The notes beneath the pieces are model-generated. The model saw only the letters and a program-made list of their open reading frames with translations. It was not told the DNA's origin and did not search any database. From DASSTJ01 sp035707965 (lineage in GTDB: Bacteria; Actinomycetota; Actinomycetes; Actinomycetales; Angustibacteraceae), in the NCBI GenBank assembly GCA_035707965.1, contig DASSTJ010000209.1, positions 1-54,336 of the forward strand: a DNA stretch of 54,336 bases, written 5' to 3'. This document shows, one piece after another, positions 33,736 to 42,249 of the stretch. Position 1 is the stretch's first letter. Each line of letters starts with the position of its first letter. The position numbers and the translations under genes are program-made.

Positions 33736-34455
33736 TCAGCGCACGGCCGCGGCCTGACCCGCCCCGATGCGCTGCTCGAGCTGGAGGGTACGGGGGAAGA
33801 GGATGTTGTTCTCCTTGTGGATGTGCTCGTGCAGGTCGAGCTCCATCTCCTCGAGCCCGGCCAGCATGGCGCGGTAGGAGTTGCAGCCGTCCTCGGGGGC
33901 GACGTAGCCACTGGTCAAGGACCGGATCTCCTTGAAGAGGTCGCCGACCGCGTCGTGCTCCGCGCGCAGCTGGGCGATCGGCTCCACGAACGACCCGAAG
34001 GGCGGGAGCTGTGCCTTCTCGAGCCGGCTGATCGCCGGGAACACGACCCTCTCCTCCGTCGTCATGTGGGGGTCGAGCGCGGTCACGGCCTCGGAGAACG
34101 CCACCTGCACGCGAGCGAGCTCGGGGTGCCGCTCACCGTGGACCCGCGCGACCTTGTCGACGAGCGCCTGGAGCCGGGGCATCTCCTGCCACATGTACGC
34201 GTGGTGGGTGTCGACGATGTCGTGGGCGAGCGCCGCGTTCTCCGCGGTCTGCTGAGGTGCCGTGCCCGAGGCCGTCTCGCCGAGGTCGAGAGCGGCGGCC
34301 ACCTCGTCGACGTCGAGTCCGCGTTCGGTCGCCGCCTCGTCGAGCGGCCGTTGACCGTGGCAGCAGTAGTCGAGCTCGAACTTCTCCAGGACGCGCGCCC
34401 GGCGCGGGTCCTGGGTCACGAGATCGGACAGGGTGCTGCTCGCGTCGACGGTCAT
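33736..34455 (-). CDS. Iron-sulfur cluster repair di-iron protein (RIC/YtfE/ScdA family)
   Basis: 239 aa. N-terminal ScdA_N-type region with the conserved LDYCCHGQRPLDEA, then a hemerythrin-like bundle with iron-binding His/Glu residues: DTHHAYMWQEMP, DPHMTTEERVVFP, LRAEHDAVGDLF, DLHEHIHKENNILFP. Such proteins repair Fe-S clusters damaged by nitric oxide or oxidants. Start ATG 34453-34455, 6 nt from a TACAGT box. Open frame further upstream is not conserved. Neighbours are VOC proteins in the opposite direction. Confidence 0.93.
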   Translation of the reverse strand: MTVDASSTLSDLVTQDPRRARVLEKFELDYCCHGQRPLDEAATERGLDVDEVAAALDLGETASGTAPQQTAENAALAHDIVDTHHAYMWQEMPRLQALVDKVARVHGERHPELARVQVAFSEAVTALDPHMTTEERVVFPAISRLEKAQLPPFGSFVEPIAQLRAEHDAVGDLFKEIRSLTSGYVAPEDGCNSYRAMLAGLEEMELDLHEHIHKENNILFPRTLQLEQRIGAGQAAAVR

Positions 34456-34461
34456 GCCGTC

Positions 34462-34467
34462 ACTGTA
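34462..34467 (-). promoter_or_regulatory. -10 box TACAGT, leaderless promoter of the Fe-S repair gene
   Basis: TANNNT on the minus strand with 6 nt to the ATG at 34455. Confidence 0.5.
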
Positions 34468-34620
34468 GGTCGGTCCGTCGACGTACCGACACCGCCAGCC
34501 GGAGTGCATCGCACCACACCGGTGCGCACGGGCAGGCACCAGATCCCGTGTTCGGCGCACCGCACGGTGCGCTCCGACGGGCCCGGCAGAAGGCGGACGC
34601 CGACTGTCCGGAACCACCTC

Positions 34621-34626
34621 TACGGT
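34621..34626 (+). promoter_or_regulatory. -10 box TACGGT, leaderless promoter of the VOC gene
   Basis: TANNNT 7 nt before the ATG at 34634; no Shine-Dalgarno sequence. Confidence 0.45.
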
Positions 34627-34633
34627 GCCGCGC

Positions 34634-34990
34634 ATGGCCATCGCACGCTTTCCCAGCGTCGTCCTCGACTGCGCCGACCCCGTCGCGCTCGCGAGCTTCT
34701 ACGGCGCGATGCTCGACTGGAAGGTCGACACCTCGCACGAGTGGGCTCAGATCCGCGCGGACTTCGGGCAGTGCATCGACTTCCAGCAGGTGGAGGGTTA
34801 CCGGCCGCCGCAGTGGCCCGGTCAGGACGTCCCCCAGCAGATGCACCTGGACGTCGTGGTCGACGACCTCGACGAGGGCGAACGCGCCGTGCTCGAGCTC
34901 GGCGCAACGAAGGCCGAGCACCAACCGGGGGAGACGTTCCGCGTCTTCCTCGACCCGGCCGGCCATCCGTTCTGCCTCTGCCTCAGCTGA
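34634..34990 (+). CDS. VOC superfamily protein (glyoxalase-like)
   Basis: 118 aa, paralogue of the protein at 33273: VVLDCADPVALASFYGAMLDWKV, then CIDFQQVEGYRPPQWPGQDVPQQMHLDVVVDDLDEGERAVLELGA, and FLDPAGHPFCLCL. Common in actinobacteria in many copies; activity unknown. An in-frame start 9 bp upstream is possible, but the leaderless promoter geometry favours 34634. Confidence 0.9.
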   Translation: MAIARFPSVVLDCADPVALASFYGAMLDWKVDTSHEWAQIRADFGQCIDFQQVEGYRPPQWPGQDVPQQMHLDVVVDDLDEGERAVLELGATKAEHQPGETFRVFLDPAGHPFCLCLS

Positions 34991-35008
34991 GGGCCGGGTG
35001 ACCGCTGG

Positions 35009-35380
35009 TCAGTCGACCGCTCTGAACCCGGAGCAGAGCACGCGCAGGTAGTTGATCCGGTCCTGTGCGTCGCAGCGGTAGTAGGCCTGCTGCTCGACCA
35101 GGTAGGTGCCGTCGGCGTTCCGCACGCGGAGGCGGTAGCTCACGGCGCGCGTATCGGCGACGTCCTCGCCGTCCTGCACGTCAACGGTGGCGACGATGTC
35201 GTCGGTCGGCTCGAACCAGGAGTCGAAGAGGACGGCCACGACACCGGGGACGTCGGACGCCTCCCAGGGTCGGCCCGGTGTCAGCCCCCGGAAGTCGACG
35301 TCCGGTGCGAGCACCTCGTGCAGACCTGTCGCGTCCTTGGCGGCCAGACACCGGGCGAAACGCGTCCCCGCAGTGGTCAT
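35009..35380 (-). CDS. SnoaL/NTF2-like protein
   Basis: 123 aa with the cone-shaped NTF2-like pattern: an N-terminal helix with FARCLAAKDATGLHEVLAPDVDFRGLTPGRPWE, then long strands (IVATVDVQDGEDVADTRAVSYRLRVRNADGTYLVEQQAYYRCDAQDRINYLRVLCSGF). Members serve as enzymes (cyclases, isomerases) or binding proteins; activity cannot be deduced. GGGAGGTGG precedes the ATG. Ends 18 nt from the convergent VOC gene. Confidence 0.8.
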   Translation of the reverse strand: MTTAGTRFARCLAAKDATGLHEVLAPDVDFRGLTPGRPWEASDVPGVVAVLFDSWFEPTDDIVATVDVQDGEDVADTRAVSYRLRVRNADGTYLVEQQAYYRCDAQDRINYLRVLCSGFRAVD

Positions 35381-35482
35381 GCAACCACCTCCCGCTCAGG
35401 CGCTACGACGTCCGGCGAAGCGACGCTAGCAGCGGCACGGGCCCGGCAGGTGCGACGCGACGCCGTCCCGGTCCGGGCCCGG

Positions 35483-37219
35483 TCACCGGACCGGGACCGG
35501 GTCCCGGTCGAGCCCGGGCCGGGCGCCACCCCGACGAGCGGGGATCACGCGCACGCCGTCGCTGCCGCAGACCACCACCGCGTCCTGGTCGAGCGACATC
35601 ACCGCCCGCACCACCTCGTCGACGGACCAGGGAACCCCGTCCTCGCTCCACCACGTCTCCACGCGGGCGCCGGTCGCGTGCGCCACCGCGCGCGCGACGG
35701 CAGGGTCCGCAGTACCGACCAGCACGATGTGCCGGCCGCCACGGAGACCGCGGGCGCCGACGGACGGCAGCAGGTCGCGGTCCCGCTTCAGCTGGACGGC
35801 GTTGCCCGCGGCGACCGCCCCGGCAGCGAGGACGATCCCGATCGGGTAGCGCATGCTGCGCCACGTCGAGGATGCCACCGTCGCGGTGACGGCGTCGTGG
35901 AAGAGCAGGTACACACCGGTGATAGCCGCGGCCACGGCCGCGATCGCACCGATCCCCACGATGACGCCGAGGTATGTGCGACGGACGACGGAGCCGCACT
36001 CACTCGCCGGGTCCGCCCGCCGGGCGAGCTGCACACGTCGCCAGAACGTGGCCCACACCGGCAGGCCGATCACCAGCACCGAAGCGGCCGCGATCACGGT
36101 GTTGACGACGGGACCGCGGCTGCCGTCGCCGTCCGCCGAGGTCACGGACTCGATGCCCGCGGCCACTAGCACCATCACTCCGGCGGCGGCGGCGACGAGC
36201 GCGATGCCGGCCAGGAGGTACTCGTACAACCGTTGCACCCCGGTGCGCGCCGTCGTCCGGTACTGGCGCAGCACGGTGCGGTGGTACCACCACGACGACA
36301 GGCCGACGACGGCGGCAGCCGCCTGGGTCGGCACGTCGTGGAAGTGCACGCGCGCGACGTCGAAGCCCGGGTCGCCGAACACCCAGATCATCGAGACGCT
36401 CAGAGCCGTGATGAGGGACACCAGCGCCACCACGAAGCCGCCGCCCACACCGGCGAGCAGCACGTAGGCCAGCCACCGGGTGTCGCGCTCGGCCCGCCGC
36501 GCGTGACCCCACCAGTACGCCGCCCAGACGACGGCGCCGACGAGAGCTGTCGCCAGCCCGTCACGCCAGTCGGTTGCGTACGGGTCGGCGTCCGGACCGA
36601 ACAGCGCGCGGAAGCCAAGGTCGCCGAGCGTCGTGGTCAGGCCGGCGATCAGCGTGCCGAGCCCCAGCACCGAGCCGATCAGGTGGTAGCCGCGCCGGGC
36701 GGCCGGAACGATGACCGTGCTCATCCACCAGGCTGCGCCGAGCACGACCGACCACGCGATCAGGCGACCGATGGCACTGCGCGCGGCCTGGCCCGTCAGC
36801 AGACCGCCGAGGACGCTCTGGCCCGAGGTCATCACCACGACGAGGCTCGTCACGCCGGCGAGCACGACCGTCAGGGCCAGGGCGGGGCTCGTGCGCTCGG
36901 CCGGGTCGCGCACGAGCTGGTGCGCCGACCACCACACGACGAGCGCGAGCAGCGGGCTTCCCACGACGACGAACGCCAGGTTGCGTGCGAGCGCCACGTC
37001 GTCCTGCACGCCGGAGTCGCCCTCGAGGGCGCGGCCCAGCAGTCCGGCGACACCGATGGCGACCACGACCACGAGCCCGAACAGCAGCAGGTACTGGAAG
37101 AACTCGCGAACCGGCGCGGCGCTGGCGCCCGGCCGGCCAGGAGCCGCGTGCTGCCGGCGGCGCACGAGCACCACCATGCCCACCACCAGGGCAACGGTGA
37201 CGACCAACGAGACGAACAT
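35483..37219 (-). CDS. Large DUF5671-type membrane protein
   Basis: 578 aa. About twelve hydrophobic helices in repeated groups, each with a conserved (F/L)...YLL pattern (REFFQYLLLFGLVVVVAIGVAGLL; VQRLYEYLLAGIALVAAAAG), consistent with repeated DUF5671 domains. The last 80 residues are soluble (HIVLVGTADPAVARAVAHATGARVETW ... AVVVCGSDGVRVIPARRG) and look like a small alpha-beta domain. Function unknown. Start ATG 37217-37219 is preceded by GGGAGGG with 7 nt spacing. A long hairpin lies just upstream. Confidence 0.75.
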   Translation of the reverse strand: MFVSLVVTVALVVGMVVLVRRRQHAAPGRPGASAAPVREFFQYLLLFGLVVVVAIGVAGLLGRALEGDSGVQDDVALARNLAFVVVGSPLLALVVWWSAHQLVRDPAERTSPALALTVVLAGVTSLVVVMTSGQSVLGGLLTGQAARSAIGRLIAWSVVLGAAWWMSTVIVPAARRGYHLIGSVLGLGTLIAGLTTTLGDLGFRALFGPDADPYATDWRDGLATALVGAVVWAAYWWGHARRAERDTRWLAYVLLAGVGGGFVVALVSLITALSVSMIWVFGDPGFDVARVHFHDVPTQAAAAVVGLSSWWYHRTVLRQYRTTARTGVQRLYEYLLAGIALVAAAAGVMVLVAAGIESVTSADGDGSRGPVVNTVIAAASVLVIGLPVWATFWRRVQLARRADPASECGSVVRRTYLGVIVGIGAIAAVAAAITGVYLLFHDAVTATVASSTWRSMRYPIGIVLAAGAVAAGNAVQLKRDRDLLPSVGARGLRGGRHIVLVGTADPAVARAVAHATGARVETWWSEDGVPWSVDEVVRAVMSLDQDAVVVCGSDGVRVIPARRGGARPGLDRDPVPVR

Positions 37220-37246
37220 CCGACGGCCCTCCCGGAGTCGAGACCA

Positions 37247-37289
37247 GCGACGGCGCCTGGCTAGACCATGCCTGGCCAGGCGCCGTCGC
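37247..37289 (-). terminator. Perfect 15-bp hairpin between two membrane-protein genes
   Basis: Arms 37247-37261 and 37275-37289 are perfectly complementary with a 13-nt loop. It lies 57 nt beyond the stop of the gene ending at 37346 and 28 nt before the start of the next, so it could be a terminator or a leader structure. No T-run. Confidence 0.6.
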
Positions 37290-37345
37290 CGGTAGATCCA
37301 CAAGACCCGTCTCGCACGAGCGCCGCGAGCACGCGGACCATGCGA

Positions 37346-37921
37346 TCAGCGTCGCTCAGACCTCATGATGACGCCGAGAGCGAGGTAGAAGGCGATGAGC
37401 AGGAGCGGCAAGGGACCCGCGACCGCCGCGAACGAGCCGAGCACCCAGACGAGCGGCCACACCCCGAGCATCCAGCGAGGCATCACCCCGGTGCGCCACG
37501 AGCCGGCGGCCAGCAGCGCGTGGGCGACGAACCCCAAGCCGGTGAACAGGATGTACGACGGGCCCCACTGCTGCTCGGTGCTGGTGAGCACTGAAGCGGA
37601 CAGCTGCACGAACAGCTCCACCATGGCCAGCACACCCAGCCACGTGCCGACTGTGCCCAGTCGCCCGTCGGCACCGCGCTGACGCCAGTGCACAGCGAGC
37701 AGCGTCCCCGCCGTTCCGACCGCGATCGGCAGGCCGCTCGCGGTGAGCCAGTAGTCGGCGGTGTAGTCGAAGCTGGTTCCGCTGGACGTGGTGAAGAACG
37801 TGCCGCAGATGCCGAGGCCGACGAGCCCGACGATGCCGACGGCGATGCTCGTCAGCGCGAGTCGGGACGTGCCCTCGTCCGTCCTGAGCGCGGACTCAGG
37901 TGTCGTTGCCACTGTGGTCAT
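37346..37921 (-). CDS. Six-helix membrane protein of unknown function
   Basis: 191 aa with about six hydrophobic segments (LALTSIAVGIVGLVGLGICG; YWLTASGLPIAVGTAGTLLAV; GVLAMVELFVQLSASVL; YILFTGLGFVAHALLAAG; MLGVWPLVWVLGSFAAVAG; LLLIAFYLALGVIM). I do not recognise a family. ATG at 37919-37921 with AGAGGT upstream. It may be transcribed with the DUF5671 gene that follows, unless the hairpin between them ends the transcript. Confidence 0.75.
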   Translation of the reverse strand: MTTVATTPESALRTDEGTSRLALTSIAVGIVGLVGLGICGTFFTTSSGTSFDYTADYWLTASGLPIAVGTAGTLLAVHWRQRGADGRLGTVGTWLGVLAMVELFVQLSASVLTSTEQQWGPSYILFTGLGFVAHALLAAGSWRTGVMPRWMLGVWPLVWVLGSFAAVAGPLPLLLIAFYLALGVIMRSERR

Positions 37922-38065
37922 GAGACGACCTCTCGATCGATGGGGAACCGTGTCGCCGGAACGCTAGGAGCGCCACCTGCCCCAGGTCGTCGGCCCGTGG
38001 ACCGAGTCTCCGTCGTCCTCGCGGCGTCCTCCTCGGGGAGGACCCGCAGCACGGTGGTTCGCTCC

Positions 38066-38071
38066 TATGCT
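38066..38071 (+). promoter_or_regulatory. -10 box TATGCT, leaderless promoter of the second two-component operon
   Basis: TANNNT 7 nt before the GTG at 38079. It overlaps the alternative ATG start at 38067, which would then lie inside the promoter. Confidence 0.4.
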
Positions 38072-38078
38072 CGGGCGC

Positions 38079-39923
38079 GTGCGGGGCGTGGGCCGGGTCG
38101 ACGTCGTCGTCGCGGCGGTGTTCGTCTCAGCCGCGGTGGCGGAAGCCGTCGTCGTGCACCCGTCGCCGCCCGGTCTGCTGGCGCTCAACGCCAGCGGGGC
38201 GCTGTGGCTGGCTGCGCTGGCAGTCCGCCGCAGCCGACCGCTGCTGAGCCTGGCGGTCGTCTGCGGCGCCGCCGTCCTCGGCTCGGTGCTGACCCAGCAC
38301 TGGTGGCCGGACGCGTCCGACGGGGGCGGGGTCTGGCTGTTCGCCATCATGCTGGCCTCGTTCTCCCTCGGGTCCCACGCGCGAGGCCGGGTGCTGGCCG
38401 GGGGCATCCTGCTGCCACTGGCCGTCGCCGTCGCGGTCGACGTGACCGCCCGCAGCGGGTGGGCCCTGGTGAGTGGCGTGGTCTTCGTCGCAGGCTTCAC
38501 CGGTCTGGTGCCCACAACGGTGGGACGCCTGGTGCGGTCTCGCAGGGACCGGCTGCAGGCCTTGGACAGCCAGCGCGAGACCATCGTCGAAGGCCAACGG
38601 GTCGAGCGGGAGTCGGCCGTGCTCGCGGAACGTCTGCGCACGACCGAGCGGCTGCAGCCCACCCTCGTCGAGGGGCTCCAGGGACTGGCCGAGATGGCTG
38701 AGGCAGGCGCACCCGCCGACGCGATCGAGACCCGCGCACGCCACCTGCTCGAGCGCACGCGCGGCGAGGTGGTGTCGCTGACCGCTCCGATCGACCCGCC
38801 TCCCGCGGCGGCCGTGCCTGGCGTGGACCACCTGGCCGTCACCCGGACCGCAGCGCAGCCCTGGGTCGCTGTCTCCGCGTGCGCCCTCGCAGCGGGACTC
38901 ACGGCCGAGTCGACGCAGGCCCTGGGGATCACCGGACCGACGTGGCCGGCGATCGTCCTCAGCCTGCTGGTCGGCCTGGCTGTCGCGCTGGCGTGGTGGC
39001 GACCCGTGCTGGCCGCTGCCGCCTCGCTCAGCGTCGCAGCGGTCTTCTCGCGGCTCGTCGTACCGCTGGACGGCAGCCTCAGCGAGACGGCGTTGGTGCT
39101 CGCACTCGCCTTCGCCGTGGCGGCGCTGTCCCGTCGTGAAGCCGCCGCGGTCGGACTGGTCGCGTGCTGGGTCGGTCAGCTGGTCGGCGTCGGCACCCAG
39201 GACCCCTTCGGGGAGGGCCTCGCCATCGCGATGTTCTGGGCTGGCGGGCTGGTGCTGAACGAGATGAGCCGGCTCGTGGAGCAAGGCCGCGCCAACAACG
39301 AGCTCATCGCGGCTCAGCAGGCAGAGGCCCTACGACGCGCGGTCGTGGGCGAGCGCCTGCGGTTCGCTCGGGAGGTCCACGACGCGATCGGCGCCAGCCT
39401 CACGGTCATCGTGCTCCAGGCGGGCGGAGCGAGGCGGCTGGCCGCGACGTCGCCCGATCGCGCCCGCGAGGTCATGCGGGACGTCGCAGCGGCTGCACGC
39501 GAGGGCGTGACCGCGCTGCAGCCGGTCGGTGCCGGCGTGGACGTGAGCCGGCTCGTCGACCGCGCACGCGCCGCCGGTCTCCCGGTCGAGGCGGACGTCG
39601 AGGCGATCGGCCAGCTCAGTCCCGACGTCCAGCTGCTGGTCCATCGGGTGGTGCAGGAGGCGCTGACTAACGTGCTGCGGCACGCACCCGGCAGCCACGC
39701 GACCGTGCACGTGCGGCTCGGGGGAGGGGCCGTGCACGTGCGGGTGACCAACACGGCGGGCACGCGCCCCGCGGCGTCGCCCGGGACCGGCCGGGGCCTG
39801 GCGGGGATGCGAGAGCGGATCGCAGCGTGCACCGGCCGGGTCAGCTGGTCGGCCCTGTCGGACGGTGGCTTCGAGGTGCAGGCCCTCGTTCCGTTGACGA
39901 GGGTGGCCGAGGTGGCTTCATGA
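38079..39923 (+). CDS. NarL-type sensor histidine kinase with duplicated sensor module
   Basis: About 614 aa, unusually long. A first membrane block (about residues 5-160) is followed by a helical linker resembling a dimerisation domain without a phosphorylatable His (RRDRLQALDSQRETIVEG, LRTTERLQPTLVEGLQGL). A second membrane block (about residues 255-395) precedes the true HisKA_3 helix with His in REVHDAIGASLTVIVLQAGG and the HATPase domain (VVQEALTNVLRHAPGS, GTGRGLAGMRERI). It phosphorylates the regulator overlapping its 3' end. The start is GTG 38079 from the leaderless promoter geometry; ATG 38067 is the alternative. Confidence 0.9.
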   Translation: MRGVGRVDVVVAAVFVSAAVAEAVVVHPSPPGLLALNASGALWLAALAVRRSRPLLSLAVVCGAAVLGSVLTQHWWPDASDGGGVWLFAIMLASFSLGSHARGRVLAGGILLPLAVAVAVDVTARSGWALVSGVVFVAGFTGLVPTTVGRLVRSRRDRLQALDSQRETIVEGQRVERESAVLAERLRTTERLQPTLVEGLQGLAEMAEAGAPADAIETRARHLLERTRGEVVSLTAPIDPPPAAAVPGVDHLAVTRTAAQPWVAVSACALAAGLTAESTQALGITGPTWPAIVLSLLVGLAVALAWWRPVLAAAASLSVAAVFSRLVVPLDGSLSETALVLALAFAVAALSRREAAAVGLVACWVGQLVGVGTQDPFGEGLAIAMFWAGGLVLNEMSRLVEQGRANNELIAAQQAEALRRAVVGERLRFAREVHDAIGASLTVIVLQAGGARRLAATSPDRAREVMRDVAAAAREGVTALQPVGAGVDVSRLVDRARAAGLPVEADVEAIGQLSPDVQLLVHRVVQEALTNVLRHAPGSHATVHVRLGGGAVHVRVTNTAGTRPAASPGTGRGLAGMRERIAACTGRVSWSALSDGGFEVQALVPLTRVAEVAS

Positions 39924-40561
39924 TCCGCGTCGCCATCGCAGACGACCAGCCACTGGTGCGCAGCGGGCTGACCATGATCCTCACGGCCGAGACCGACGTC
40001 GAGGTCGTCGGCCAGGCGGCGGACGGCGGGGCCGCCCTCGAGCTGGTGGCAGCCACCTCGCCCGACGTCCTGCTCCTGGACGTGCAGATGCCGGGGATGG
40101 ACGGGCTCGCCGTGATGGACCAGATCGCCACCCTGGAGCTGTCGACACGCGTCCTCATGCTCACGACGTTCGACCTGGACGAGTACGTGTACCGGGCGAT
40201 GCGCGCGGGAGCGTCCGGTTTCCTCGTCAAGGACATGCCGGGTGAGGACATCGTGACCGCCGTCCGGCAGGCAGCGCGTGGCGTCGACGGGCTGCTGGCT
40301 CCGGTCGTCACCCGCCGGCTGATCGACCGGTTCACCAGCGCGGCACCGGAGCACACGTCGTCCGAGCTCGACCGGCTCACCGCCCGAGAACGAGACGTGC
40401 TGCGCCTCGTCGGCCGCGGGCGGTCCAACGCGGAGATCGCCCAGGAGCTGTTCATCGGCGAGACCACGGTGAAGACCCACGTCGCCCGCATCCTCATGAA
40501 GCTCGGTCTGCGTGACCGCGTGCAGGCCGCGATCGCGGCCCACGAGGGTGGCTTGCGCTGA
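39920..40561 (+). CDS. NarL/LuxR-type response regulator
   Basis: 213 aa: receiver (IRVAIADDQPLVRSGL, phospho-Asp in DVLLLDVQMPGMDG, MLTTFDLDEYV, FLVKDMPGED) and LuxR DNA-binding domain (LTARERDVLRLVGRGRSNAEIAQELFIGETTVKTHVARILMKLGLRDR). ATG at 39920 overlaps the kinase stop by 4 bp. A weak 5-bp hairpin follows at 40568-40583, before the convergent oxidoreductase gene. Confidence 0.95.
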   Translation: MIRVAIADDQPLVRSGLTMILTAETDVEVVGQAADGGAALELVAATSPDVLLLDVQMPGMDGLAVMDQIATLELSTRVLMLTTFDLDEYVYRAMRAGASGFLVKDMPGEDIVTAVRQAARGVDGLLAPVVTRRLIDRFTSAAPEHTSSELDRLTARERDVLRLVGRGRSNAEIAQELFIGETTVKTHVARILMKLGLRDRVQAAIAAHEGGLR

Positions 40562-40567
40562 GGTCTC

Positions 40568-40583
40568 CCTCGAGCGAGCGAGG
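40568..40583. terminator. Small hairpin between convergent genes
   Basis: CCTCG-AGCGAG-CGAGG, a perfect 5-bp stem in the 24 bp between the response regulator and the oxidoreductase gene on the other strand. Confidence 0.35.
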
Positions 40584-40585
40584 TC

Positions 40586-42145
40586 TCAGATGCGCGCGTC
40601 CATGTCCTGGTAGCCAGAGTCCTCGCGGGTTCCGCCCATGCCGTCGCCGACCTGGGCGAAGTCGTGGATCCACGACACCGAGCGCACCCACTTCACCATC
40701 TTGTAGCCGTGCATGGACTCGACGCGCAGGCGCAGCGGCGCCCCGTACATGTCGTGCAGGGGTTCGCCGTTCATGCCCCAGGCCAGGATCGTCTCGTCCT
40801 CCATCGCCGTCGTGACGTCGAGCACCGTGTAGTACGGCTCGACGGGACGGCCGTCGTGCATCTGCTGCGCCGTGCCGAACGACTCGATCATCACGTAGTC
40901 GGCGCCGTCGACCGGCTCGACCTGCGCGAGCACGTCCCGCAGCCGGATGCCCGACCACTTCGCGATGCCCGTCCAGCCCTGCATGCACGTGTGCATGGTG
41001 ATCTGGTCCTGGGCGGCGATGGCCGCCAGGTCGTCGATCGAGAACGACCGCGGCTCCTTCACCAGTCCCGCGACCTCCAGCCGGTACTCTCGGAAGTCGT
41101 TCTCGCGCAAGGCGATCCACTCCGGTGACTGCTGCAGGTCCGGGGGACGCGTGTTGACCCAGTGGAACGGCGAGATGTCCTTCTCGCTGAACACCTGCTT
41201 CTTCGCCTGCTGCGATGACATCGGCTTCAGCACCAGGTTCTTCAACGGACGCTGCAGCCCGTACAGCACCCGCTGGCTCTTGCGCACATCGATCAGGGAG
41301 ATGTACGAGGCGGCGATCCAGACGGCCACCACGACGATCACGCCGATGATCAGGCGCGTGACGGCCTGACCCACCAGGGCAGGGTCGTAGTCCTTGCCCA
41401 TCATCATGTGCACGAGGTTGTGCTCTCGGTGCACGATCAGCACCAGCGCCACGTGCATGACAGCGAAGACGGTGAAGATCGCCATGCCGATGAAGTGCAG
41501 CGACCTCGCCGCCTGCCGGCCGCCGAACAGCTTCGGGTACCAGGGGTAGCGCCCGACCACGGCCGGCGACATCACCGGGCCGGTCAGGATCATCAGTGGC
41601 GCGACGACGAACACGATCGCGAAGTACATGATCTGCTGCAGCGCGTCGTACGGCTGGAAGTGCTCGAGCGACGGCACCCCGAATCCTGCGTAGATCTTGA
41701 GCGACTCCCAGGCGTCGCCGAAAACGCCCCACGACGTCGGCACGATGCGCCGCCACTGGCCGGTCGCGAACAGGAGCACCACGTAGGCCAGGCCGTTCAG
41801 CACCCACAAGCCGGTCACGAGCCCGTGCCACGCGCGACCGATACCGATCTTGGCGCGGCCCGGCAGGCTGATCAGCGGGTGCAGGTTGCGCTGGTCGTCC
41901 CGCGCGGTGAAGGCACCGACCTCATGCGGCACCTTGTCCTTCGTGAACTTCAGCCACTCGGTGTCCGGGCCGCAGTCGTTGCGCCAGTAGAGACGTGGGT
42001 GCGAGGCAAGGATCTCCCAGCCGGATCTGACCAGCAGACCCAGGAACAGGAAGTTCACGAAGTGCGTCACCTGCAGCCACCACGGGAAGCTCGACGTGGT
42101 GGCTGACGCCGAGTGTGCAAACGTCTCGAACACGACCGGCCTCAT
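40586..42145 (-). CDS. Cytochrome b561 - molybdopterin (sulfite oxidase type) oxidoreductase fusion
   Basis: 519 aa. The N-terminal half has several membrane helices with histidines placed as heme-b ligands (WWLQVTHFVNFLFLG; AWHGLVTGLWVLNGLAYVVLL; LHFIGMAIFTVFAVMHVALVLIVHREHN), a Ni/Fe-hydrogenase cytochrome-b/b561 type. The C-terminal half is a sulfite-oxidase/YedY-type Mo-cofactor domain, with the Mo-ligand Cys in TMHTCMQGWTGIAKWSG and ESMHGYKMVKWV near the end. No twin-arginine signal is present; the catalytic domain follows the last helix directly. The fusion joins in one protein what YedYZ does with two. Start ATG 42145, with GAGGGG adjacent, is likely but not certain. Substrate unknown. 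Confidence 0.88.
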   Translation of the reverse strand: MRPVVFETFAHSASATTSSFPWWLQVTHFVNFLFLGLLVRSGWEILASHPRLYWRNDCGPDTEWLKFTKDKVPHEVGAFTARDDQRNLHPLISLPGRAKIGIGRAWHGLVTGLWVLNGLAYVVLLFATGQWRRIVPTSWGVFGDAWESLKIYAGFGVPSLEHFQPYDALQQIMYFAIVFVVAPLMILTGPVMSPAVVGRYPWYPKLFGGRQAARSLHFIGMAIFTVFAVMHVALVLIVHREHNLVHMMMGKDYDPALVGQAVTRLIIGVIVVVAVWIAASYISLIDVRKSQRVLYGLQRPLKNLVLKPMSSQQAKKQVFSEKDISPFHWVNTRPPDLQQSPEWIALRENDFREYRLEVAGLVKEPRSFSIDDLAAIAAQDQITMHTCMQGWTGIAKWSGIRLRDVLAQVEPVDGADYVMIESFGTAQQMHDGRPVEPYYTVLDVTTAMEDETILAWGMNGEPLHDMYGAPLRLRVESMHGYKMVKWVRSVSWIHDFAQVGDGMGGTREDSGYQDMDARI

Positions 42146-42249
42146 CCCCTCGGCGCGGCGTCCCGCCGCGGACTGCACTGGCTCCGCACGACCGTAGACG
42201 CGGCGTGGTCACCTGGTCTGCGGTCGTTGGTCCCGAGCGCGTGACGCTT

